DNA of 5,071 nucleotides, from positions 1-5,071 of the forward strand of contig SYAK01000533.1 of NCBI GenBank assembly GCA_005788935.1, written 5' to 3'. The notes beneath the pieces were generated by a model. It searched no databases, was not told where the DNA came from, and saw only the letters and a list, made by a program, of their open reading frames with translations. Shown here piece by piece: positions 1 to 5,071 of this stretch. Both the position numbers and the translations under genes were made by a program. Position 1 is the first letter of the stretch, and every line of letters starts with the position of its first letter. The DNA is from Pseudomonadota bacterium (GTDB taxonomy: Bacteria > Myxococcota > UBA9042 > PHBI01).

Positions 1-1
1 G

Positions 2-1918
2 GGTGAGCTGGCGGCGGCCAAGGCTGACCTCGAGGCTGCTCAGACGAAGGCCTCGGAGCTCGAGGGCGCCGTGTCGGCGGCCGAGACCAGGGCGGCCGCC
101 TTGCAGGCCGAGGTCGACTCGGCGCGGGCTGGCGCTGGGGCGCAGGCCGAGCAGCTCGGCGCGGATCTTGACGCCGAGCGGGCGATTACCGCGGACTTGA
201 CGCAGCAGCTCGCGGGGCTTCAGGAAGCCCTCGAGGCTGGGCGCAGCGAGCGCGAGTCGGTCGTCGGGGATCTGGACGCAACGCGGACGAGACTCGCCGA
301 GCTCGAGGCCTCGCTCGCGGGTGCGACGGAACGCTCGACCTCGCTCGAGGCCAGCCTCGCTGAGGCAGAGGCGCGAGTGGGACAGCTGGCGGCCGAGCAC
401 GACGCGGCGCGAGGCGCCCTCGATGCATCGGGGGCCGAAGCAGCGGCAGCGCTCGAGGCGGAGCGTGCACGCGCCGAAGCGATGGCGCGGCAGCTCGAAC
501 AGGCGACAGCGACAGCGACAACGCTCTCGGACGACGTGTCAACCCTGAAGGCCACCATCGAGACCGAGCGGGCGACGCAGCGCGAACTCGACAAGGAAAA
601 GAAGACGCTCGAAAAGGAGCACGAGAAGCTCCTGAAGCGGCATGAGGCGCAGGTCGCGAAGGATGAGGAGACGCGCGCGAATCAGGCCCAGCTCAAGACG
701 GAGATGAAGGCGGCCGAAAAGGAGCGCAAGGCGCTCGAGAAAGATCTCGAGAAGGCGCGTGCGCGTCTCGAGTCGCTTGAAGCCGCGAGCGGGGACCTCT
801 CGGCCCAGGCCGAGAGCCGGATCCAGAGCGCTGTCGCCGAGCGCGACGCGGCCCAGTCTGAGGTCGCGGCCCGCGAGGCCGACCTTGATCAGGCCCGCGC
901 GTCTGCTGAGGCCGCTGTTGGCGCCCTCGAGGCGCTGAGGGGCGAACATCGGGCCCTCAGCGAACAGCTCGCAGCTGTCGGAACAGCGGCGCAGCAGCAG
1001 CGCGAGGCGCTGGTCGCCGAGAAGGACGCGCTCACGAACCTGTCTGCCGAGCTGCAACAGCGCCTCGAGGCCGATCTGGCGGCCCTCAGCGCAGCCCGGG
1101 AGGCCGACGTCGCGCGCCTCGATGCGGACATCGCCTCGGCGCAGGCCGCCGCGGGAGACGCGGCCACGGTCGTCGCGGAGCTCGCCTCCGTGCGGGCCGC
1201 GGGCTCGGCCCGTGAGGCGGAGCTCTCTGCCGAGGCGCAGACCTCACGAGACTCGCTCGCCGCCCTGCAGGCCGAACTGGCGGCCCTCAGCGCAGCCCGG
1301 GAAGCCGACGTCGCGCGCCTCGAGGCGGAGGTCACGACCGCCAGAGCGGCGACCGGCAGCCCGGACGCGTCGGACGGACGGACGGCCGAGCTTGAGGAGA
1401 TCGTGCGAGACCTCGAGAAGAGCCTCGCGAAGGCCGAAGAGCGGGCCCTCGAACTCGGTGATGAAGCCTCGCGGCTGCGGGACGCGCTCGACGAGGCCAA
1501 GGGCGGCGAAGACTCCGACCTGGTCGACGAGCTCGAGCGTACGCAGCAGAAGCTCGAACGCATGCGCGACGAACTGAACCGGGAATCCAACCGCGTCGGA
1601 GCACTCGAGCGCGAGCGGGACCGCCTCGCCGAGGCCCTCGACGCCGCGCGCGGTGGCGGTGGCGGCGACGGTGACCTCGAGCAGGTGCGCGACGAGCTCG
1701 ACCTGGTGTATCAGGACCTCAACAGCGCGACGCGGGACTGGCGCACGAGCATCGAATCCTTGAACGATCTGCTCTTCGAGGCCCGGGACGCCGCTGGGGA
1801 CGGTGCTAGCGACAAGTTCGACGCGATCACCGACCTCCTGACGTCCATGAACGACATTTCGTCCAACCTCAAACAAAGCATGCGGCAGATGCGTACCGCG
1901 CTGCACGGAGAGGAGTGA
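2..1918 (+). CDS. Long coiled-coil protein, 5'-truncated
   Basis: The frame is open from the left edge to a TGA at 1916-1918, giving 638 visible residues. The real start lies outside the window; a GTG at 71 is in frame but sits inside continuous coiled coil, so it is unlikely to be the start. Almost the whole protein is Ala/Glu/Leu/Arg-rich with heptad-like spacing, predicting a long parallel coiled coil with no membrane segment. Visible residues about 192-260 are Lys/Glu-rich, unlike the Ala-rich flanks. A Gly5-Asp-Gly hinge (551-557) separates the rod from an 81-residue C-terminal segment containing Tyr, Trp, Phe and Met, probably a distinct conserved end. The protein contains no visible ATPase or enzymatic motif. 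Function is unknown. Long bacterial coiled coils can be scaffolds or polarity factors, some with an N-terminal receiver domain (AglZ/FrzS type), but the N-terminus needed to test this is missing. It is followed immediately by a PilZ gene. Confidence 0.85.
   Translation, partial: GELAAAKADLEAAQTKASELEGAVSAAETRAAALQAEVDSARAGAGAQAEQLGADLDAERAITADLTQQLAGLQEALEAGRSERESVVGDLDATRTRLAELEASLAGATERSTSLEASLAEAEARVGQLAAEHDAARGALDASGAEAAAALEAERARAEAMARQLEQATATATTLSDDVSTLKATIETERATQRELDKEKKTLEKEHEKLLKRHEAQVAKDEETRANQAQLKTEMKAAEKERKALEKDLEKARARLESLEAASGDLSAQAESRIQSAVAERDAAQSEVAAREADLDQARASAEAAVGALEALRGEHRALSEQLAAVGTAAQQQREALVAEKDALTNLSAELQQRLEADLAALSAAREADVARLDADIASAQAAAGDAATVVAELASVRAAGSAREAELSAEAQTSRDSLAALQAELAALSAAREADVARLEAEVTTARAATGSPDASDGRTAELEEIVRDLEKSLAKAEERALELGDEASRLRDALDEAKGGEDSDLVDELERTQQKLERMRDELNRESNRVGALERERDRLAEALDAARGGGGGDGDLEQVRDELDLVYQDLNSATRDWRTSIESLNDLLFEARDAAGDGASDKFDAITDLLTSMNDISSNLKQSMRQMRTALHGEE
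1068..1128 (+). repeat. Direct repeat copy 1 in coiled-coil gene
   Basis: This 61-bp stretch recurs 201 bp downstream (1269-1329) with three mismatches by eye (1075/1276, 1102/1303, 1123/1324). It encodes a coiled-coil block containing AALSAAREADVARL. The spacing is in frame (67 codons), so it looks like an internal segment duplication rather than independent convergence. Confidence 0.85.
1269..1329 (+). repeat. Direct repeat copy 2 in coiled-coil gene
   Basis: This is the second copy of the 61-bp repeat (first at 1068-1128), 58 of 61 bases identical by eye. The shared protein core is AALSAAREADVARL, after which the copies diverge (DADIASAQAA versus EAEVTTARAA). The 67-residue offset equals nine heptads plus four residues, which is a stutter-type shift of coiled-coil register. 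Confidence 0.85.
1911..1915 (+). promoter_or_regulatory. Shine-Dalgarno AGGAG of PilZ gene
   Basis: AGGAG lies 5 nt before the ATG at 1921, inside the last codons of the coiled-coil gene. It favours the ATG over the GTG at 1915, which overlaps the AGGAG itself and would rely on the GGAG at 1907-1910 only 4 nt upstream. Confidence 0.7.
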
Positions 1919-1920
1919 CC

Positions 1921-2664
1921 ATGGCCCGCCCCGATCACCTTGACAACGCCCCGCCGCTCCCAGCCGAGGACCATCACGTCACCATCGTGTCGGTTCAAGG
2001 GGGACAAATCTCGGTACTCCCCGCGAAGGTGCTCGTCGCGCGCCCCCACAAGATCGCGCTCGAGCTCGACAATCCGACGCAAGACAGTCGCGCGTGGACG
2101 ACCGAGCACGTCTTCACGATTCTCTACACGCATGACGATTTGATCCTTCGTCTGCGGGCCCAGCTGACCGAGCACATCGACGACGCCCGTGTGGCCGTCC
2201 TGCCGCTCGGCCCAGCGAAGGAAGGCGACCGTCGCGACTTTCGGCGCGCCGACATGGCCGTACAGGTCTACGCGCAAGGCGTCCCCGAGACAGACTCCGG
2301 CAAGGCGCGCGAGCGACAGCTGACGACGCCGGTCGACGCGAGCCACCCCGGCTTCGCGCTCTGCCAGTCCAACATCTCCGGCTCCGGCATCTCGTTCGAC
2401 TTCGACGGTCGCGTGACGAGGGACAGCCTCATGGACGTTCGGCTCGTCCTGCCCGGCCAGCCGAACCACGTCATCGCCTTCATCGGCAGCATCGTCCGAG
2501 CGGGGGACCCCCTGCCCTCCGGGCTGCAGCCGGTCGCGGTGCGGTTCTCCGAGTTCTCCGAGGCCCATCAGGACGCCATCATCTACGCGGTCTTCTCCCA
2601 GTGCTTTGCGGAGTCCCCCATTGGCCAGGATTTCGCGGACTTCGACCCGCTCCTCGAAGAGTAG
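1921..2664 (+). CDS. PilZ-domain protein, probable c-di-GMP receptor
   Basis: This 247-residue soluble protein has no signal peptide or membrane segment. Both PilZ signature motifs are visible: an RxxxR-type arginine cluster, RRDFRR at residues 104-109 (R104/R108 or R105/R109), and the [D/N]xSxxG motif as N151-I-S153-G-S-G156. The beta-strand pattern after it and the C-terminal helix (about 215-232) also fit a PilZ barrel. Known PilZ proteins bind the second messenger c-di-GMP through these residues, so binding is expected but not proven. Residues 1 to about 98 look beta-rich and may be a YcgR-N/PilZN-like domain, less certain. The tail is acidic (ends DPLLEE). The ATG at 1921 is chosen for its AGGAG; it begins 2 nt after the upstream coiled-coil stop, so the two genes are probably translationally coupled and may act together. 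The output pathway (motility, polysaccharide, other) cannot be read from the sequence. Confidence 0.85.
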   Translation: MARPDHLDNAPPLPAEDHHVTIVSVQGGQISVLPAKVLVARPHKIALELDNPTQDSRAWTTEHVFTILYTHDDLILRLRAQLTEHIDDARVAVLPLGPAKEGDRRDFRRADMAVQVYAQGVPETDSGKARERQLTTPVDASHPGFALCQSNISGSGISFDFDGRVTRDSLMDVRLVLPGQPNHVIAFIGSIVRAGDPLPSGLQPVAVRFSEFSEAHQDAIIYAVFSQCFAESPIGQDFADFDPLLEE

Positions 2665-2691
2665 GCCGCGGCCCGAGGCGCGTCGCGGCTT
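2663..2691 (+). terminator. Possible hairpin after PilZ gene
   Basis: GCCGCG (2665-2670) pairs with CGCGGC (2684-2689) around a 13-nt loop, extendable by one G-U and one A-U pair to about 8 bp. It begins at the PilZ stop codon. No clear U-tract follows (only TCCATCTT), so it is a weak terminator candidate and may simply reflect high GC. Confidence 0.25.
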
Positions 2692-2696
2692 CCATC

Positions 2697-2725
2697 TTGA
2701 CGCCATCGGGCGGGCTTGTTACGCA
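2697..2725 (+). promoter_or_regulatory. Candidate promoter of the encapsulin operon
   Basis: TTGACG (2697-2702) matches five of six bases of a sigma-70-type -35 box. After exactly 17 nt comes TACGCA (2720-2725), a poor -10 hexamer but preceded by TGT (2717-2719), which would make an extended -10. It lies in the only sizeable gap of the window, about 33 nt upstream of the shell start. The organism's promoter consensus is unknown, so this is tentative. Confidence 0.35.
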
Positions 2726-2745
2726 GAACATGTTTCAACCGTCGC

Positions 2746-2749
2746 GGAG
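2746..2749 (+). promoter_or_regulatory. Shine-Dalgarno GGAG of encapsulin gene
   Basis: GGAG with an 8-nt spacer to the ATG at 2758. It decides the start: the upstream in-frame TTG at 2716 would add 14 residues that do not resemble the family N-terminus. Confidence 0.7.
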
Positions 2750-2757
2750 AACACGAG

Positions 2758-3663
2758 ATGTCCGACTTCCCTCGCTTCCTCGGTGAGCGGGCTGCCCGCC
2801 AGCTCTCGAACACGACGAAGACCCCGCCGCAGTGGCGCGGCGCGACCCCGCGCTGGCTCGTCCAGATGCTGCCCTGGGTACCCGTCGAGGCCGGTGTCTA
2901 CCGTGTCAATCAGGCCCTCGACGACGCCTTCGACGTCCGCTGCACCCCCGACCCGACCGACGTCCTGCCGCGCGCGTTCAGCGACTACGAGACGGCCCCG
3001 CGCGAATATGTGCTGTCGTCCGTGACGACCACGGTGGCGGTCCACACCCGCGTGTCCGACCTCTTCCGCAGCCCGATGGACCAGGTGAAGGAGCAGCTCT
3101 CCCTCGCGGTCGAGAAGATGAAGGAGAAGCAGGAGGACGAGGTCGTCAACAACCGCGGCTACGGCCTCGCACACAACGTCGACCCCGACATGCGCCTCGC
3201 GCCGCGCAAGGGTCCGCCGACGCCCGACGACCTCGACAGCCTCATCTCGCTCGTCTGGAAAGAGCCCGCATTCTTCCTCGCGCACCCGAAGACCATCGCC
3301 GCCTTCGGGCGCGAGTGCACGCGCCGGGGCGTCCCGCCGCCCACGGTCACGATGTTCGGCTCGCCGTTCCTCACGTGGCGCGGCCTTCCGCTCGTGCCGT
3401 CGTCGAAGGTGCGCATCGAGAACGGGCGGTCGTCCATCTTCCTGCTGCGCGTCGGCGAGAAGAAGCGCGGTGTCGTCGGCCTCTTCCAGCCCGGCATCCC
3501 CGGCGAGGTCAGCCCGAGCCTGTCGGTGCGCATGATGGGCATCAACCCGCAGGGTGCGGCTCAGTACCTCATCTCGCTGTACTGCTCGACGGCCATCCTG
3601 ACCCACGACGCGGTCGGCGTGCTCGAGAACGTGCAGGTCGACCATTTCTACGACTACGCCTGA
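2758..3663 (+). CDS. srpI: Family 2A encapsulin shell protein (SrpI-like)
   Basis: This 301-residue protein builds the shell of a nanocompartment. I recognise it from recalled similarity along its whole length to SrpI of Synechococcus elongatus, a Family 2A encapsulin with the HK97 phage-capsid fold. Matching landmarks are: N-terminal arm with ARQLSNTTKT (13-22), TPRWL (30-34), WVPVEAGVYRVN (40-51); E-loop region starting YETAPREY (77-84) and HTRVSDL (96-102); spine helix about 105-132; PTPDDLD (154-160); FFLAHP (172-177); FGREXTRRGVPP (183-194); WRGLPLVP (207-214); and the A-domain end MGIN (260-263), SLYCS (273-277). The length is normal for Family 2A. There is no inserted cyclic-nucleotide-binding domain, which excludes Family 2B. 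The N-terminal arm replaces the N-terminal helix of classical (Family 1) encapsulins. No tail, portal, protease or terminase genes are nearby, so it is not a prophage capsid. The cargo gene follows after 25 nt in a probable operon. Confidence 0.96.
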   Translation: MSDFPRFLGERAARQLSNTTKTPPQWRGATPRWLVQMLPWVPVEAGVYRVNQALDDAFDVRCTPDPTDVLPRAFSDYETAPREYVLSSVTTTVAVHTRVSDLFRSPMDQVKEQLSLAVEKMKEKQEDEVVNNRGYGLAHNVDPDMRLAPRKGPPTPDDLDSLISLVWKEPAFFLAHPKTIAAFGRECTRRGVPPPTVTMFGSPFLTWRGLPLVPSSKVRIENGRSSIFLLRVGEKKRGVVGLFQPGIPGEVSPSLSVRMMGINPQGAAQYLISLYCSTAILTHDAVGVLENVQVDHFYDYA

Positions 3664-3677
3664 GCCGCCAGCCCGAC

Positions 3678-3681
3678 GGAG
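3678..3681 (+). promoter_or_regulatory. Shine-Dalgarno GGAG of desulfurase gene
   Basis: GGAG with a 7-nt spacer to the GTG at 3689, within the 25-nt gap after the shell gene. It supports GTG as the start in a frame that has no ATG in the window. Confidence 0.7.
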
Positions 3682-3688
3682 CCCGCGC

Positions 3689-4501
3689 GTGCCGAACCTC
3701 CCTTCGCCGCTTGCCGACCTGACGGGATCGGGGGCCGCCGTCCCCGGACGAGACGCCCCGACCGGCCTGCCAGGTGTCGGCGGGGCCGAGCCCGCATCGC
3801 TCGGACCGCTCGACGGACTCGGCGGCTTCGCCCTGCCCGGCGTGCCGACCCCCGGGGTCTCGCCGAGCGTCGGCCGTGTCCCGACGGCCCCGACCCTGCC
3901 CGACGATCCGACGCAGCTGTCGGCGGTTCTCGCGCAGCTCGCGACCGCCTTGTACGGGGTCGACGGGGCGGGCATCGACGGCGCACCGGAGCGTGGGGGC
4001 GCGTTCGAGTCCCCGCCGGTCACGGCGCCATCGACGCCGGGACCGGCCTTCTCCCCGCCTCAGGGCCCGGCTGCGCACCCCGCCCACCCCGCCCTCCCCG
4101 CCCGGGAGCCGCAGGGAATCAATCCGCGGGACGGATTGCCGCAGGACCTTGACGGTCTTGACGTGCAAGCCCTCTCGCTCGTGCCTGGCGCCCCGACGGG
4201 ACCGACGCCCTCGGCAGACACCGCGGACGCGCTGCCGTACTGGCTCGCCGACGCAGGACCGAGGTCCCCACAGGCCCCGGTCGGGAACACGCCGCGTCCG
4301 GACCACGAACTGGACCTCCTCGCCTTCCAGCTGCCGCTGAGCGACGAGGTCCCGCGCGATCGGCCCCCGGCATTCGCCCCGACAACGCCGCGCGCGCCGG
4401 CCTACGCGACGTTGCCTCCGCACCTCGGGCTTGAGCTCGACGTGGGTGCGCTGACGACGCCCGAGCCTCCGAGGACCGCTCCGCGCGGTGACGGGGCGGG
4501 C
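3689..4501 (+). other. Disordered N-terminal cargo-loading domain of desulfurase
   Basis: This segment codes for residues 1-271, rich in Pro, Gly, Ala, Asp and Thr and lacking the hydrophobic periodicity of a globular domain. In Family 2A systems such an extension is known to be needed for encapsulation; that role here is inferred from homology of architecture. Short hydrophobic islands stand out: LD-started motifs at 41-50, 157-166, 208-216 and 250-258, a probable amphipathic helix at about 74-90, and an aromatic patch LPYWLAD (182-188). The domain looks somewhat longer than the roughly 225 residues I recall for the S. elongatus enzyme. Confidence 0.8.
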
Positions 4502-5071
4502 TTCGACCCGTACGCGCTGCGCGAGGAGTTTCCGATCCTGAAGGAGCGCGTCCACGGCGGACTGCGTCTGGTGTGGCTCGACAACGCCGCGACCACCCAG
4601 AAGCCACAGACCGTCATCGACCGGCTCTCGACCTTCTACAGCCGCGAGAACTCCAACATCCACCGGGCGGCGCATGCGCTCGCCGCCCGCGCCACCGACG
4701 CCTACGAGGCCGCCCGCGAGTCGGTCCGCCGCTTCGTGAACGCGCGCTCGACCCGCGAGGTCGTCTTCGTCCGCGGAACGACCGAGGGCATCAACCTCAT
4801 CGCGCAGAGCTGGGGCCGGCGCTTCCTCGAGCCAGGCGACGAGATCGTCATCACGTGGCTCGAGCACCACGCCAACATCGTGCCTTGGCAGCTGCTCGCG
4901 AAGGAGCGCGGCCTCAAGTTGAAGGTCGCGCCCGTCGACGACCGCGGGCAGGTGCAGCTCGACGCGTACGAGCGCCTCTTCACGTCGCGGACGAAGCTCG
5001 CCTCGGTAACGCAGGTCTCGAACGCGCTCGGCACCGTCACGCCCGCGAAGGACCTCATCGACATCGCGCAC
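3689..5071 (+). CDS. SufS-like cysteine desulfurase, encapsulin cargo, 3'-truncated
   Basis: This PLP enzyme removes sulfur from L-cysteine, yielding alanine and an enzyme persulfide. 461 residues are visible; the frame runs off the right edge. Residues 1-271 are a low-complexity Pro/Gly/Ala-rich domain, as in known Family 2A cargo desulfurases, where the N-terminal domain directs packaging. The aminotransferase class-V fold begins at FDPYALREEFP (272 on). SufS-type landmarks follow in order: LDNAATTQKP (297-306), NSNIHRAAH (321-329), RGTTEGINL (362-370, phosphate-binding region), EHHANIVPWQ (392-401, containing the histidine that stacks on PLP in the family) and VSNALGTVTP. The PLP lysine, the catalytic cysteine loop and the C-terminus are beyond the window, so activity cannot be confirmed. 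The GTG start has a good GGAG; the visible frame contains no methionine codon. It lies 25 nt behind the shell gene, so co-transcription and co-assembly are expected. Ordinary housekeeping SufS lacks this long extension. Confidence 0.94.
   Translation, partial: MPNLPSPLADLTGSGAAVPGRDAPTGLPGVGGAEPASLGPLDGLGGFALPGVPTPGVSPSVGRVPTAPTLPDDPTQLSAVLAQLATALYGVDGAGIDGAPERGGAFESPPVTAPSTPGPAFSPPQGPAAHPAHPALPAREPQGINPRDGLPQDLDGLDVQALSLVPGAPTGPTPSADTADALPYWLADAGPRSPQAPVGNTPRPDHELDLLAFQLPLSDEVPRDRPPAFAPTTPRAPAYATLPPHLGLELDVGALTTPEPPRTAPRGDGAGFDPYALREEFPILKERVHGGLRLVWLDNAATTQKPQTVIDRLSTFYSRENSNIHRAAHALAARATDAYEAARESVRRFVNARSTREVVFVRGTTEGINLIAQSWGRRFLEPGDEIVITWLEHHANIVPWQLLAKERGLKLKVAPVDDRGQVQLDAYERLFTSRTKLASVTQVSNALGTVTPAKDLIDIAH

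Noticed and set aside
2..1918. SMC/RecN-type ATPase or myosin-like motor
   Set aside because: Any similarity is coiled-coil composition; there is no Walker B or ABC signature at the C-terminal end, where an SMC head should appear.
1915..1920. GTG at 1915 as PilZ gene start (overlapping the TGA)
   Set aside because: Possible, but the better-spaced AGGAG serves the ATG at 1921; the difference is only two residues.
2716..2757. TTG at 2716 as encapsulin start
   Set aside because: It adds 14 residues unlike the family, lacks a good ribosome-binding site, and overlaps the candidate promoter; ATG 2758 has GGAG at proper spacing.
2758..3663. Prophage major capsid protein
   Set aside because: The fold is shared with HK97 capsids, but the sequence follows the SrpI family, and no portal, protease, terminase or tail genes are present; a desulfurase follows instead.
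2719..4023. Long open frame on the minus strand opposite the shell gene (434 codons)
   Set aside because: It spans the antisense of the encapsulin gene and of the desulfurase N-terminus, and has the low-complexity Arg/Gly/Ala composition of a shadow frame.
3774..4340. Alternative + strand frame within the desulfurase N-terminal region (188 codons)
   Set aside because: It is out of frame with the class-V aminotransferase domain and Arg/Ser/Pro-rich without motifs, consistent with a shadow of the GC-rich disordered domain.
3569..5071. Long open frame on the minus strand opposite the desulfurase (500 codons)
   Set aside because: It is antisense to a gene with clear SufS motifs, is Arg-rich with no recognisable domain, and is open because of strong G/C third-position bias.

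Overview
This is a high-GC bacterial window (G+C clearly dominant, strong G/C third-position bias). All supported genes lie on the + strand. Its centrepiece is a Family 2A encapsulin nanocompartment locus: an SrpI-type shell gene (2758-3663), followed after 25 nt by a SufS-like cysteine desulfurase gene (3689 to beyond the right edge). The desulfurase carries a long, disordered Pro/Gly/Ala-rich N-terminal extension of the kind that loads cargo into these shells. The GC content, the PilZ protein and a long Ala/Glu-rich coiled-coil protein would fit a Gram-negative lineage such as Myxococcota or another deltaproteobacterial-type group. That placement is a weak inference, because Family 2A encapsulins occur in many phyla.

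Layout: (1) 2-1918, the 3' part of a very long coiled-coil protein whose start lies left of the window, with an internal 61-bp near-identical duplication and a poly-glycine hinge before a distinct C-terminal segment. (2) 1921-2664, a PilZ-domain protein with both c-di-GMP-binding motifs, 2 nt after the coiled-coil stop and very probably co-translated with it. (3) 2665-2757, a 93-bp gap with a possible hairpin, a candidate promoter and a short palindrome. (4) 2758-3663, the encapsulin shell protein. (5) 3689-5071+, the encapsulated cysteine desulfurase, truncated by the right edge before its PLP lysine and catalytic cysteine.

Expected function from known Family 2A systems: the shell protein self-assembles from an HK97-type fold into an icosahedral compartment. 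The desulfurase is held inside through its N-terminal domain and mobilises sulfur from L-cysteine, probably as sulfur storage or sulfur-stress metabolism. The coiled-coil/PilZ pair looks like a separate upstream unit, possibly c-di-GMP signalling or a cell-organisation function; a link to the encapsulin rests only on adjacency. The most interesting new detail is a set of four recurring LD-hydrophobic-Pro motifs in the desulfurase's disordered domain, which are candidate shell-binding elements.
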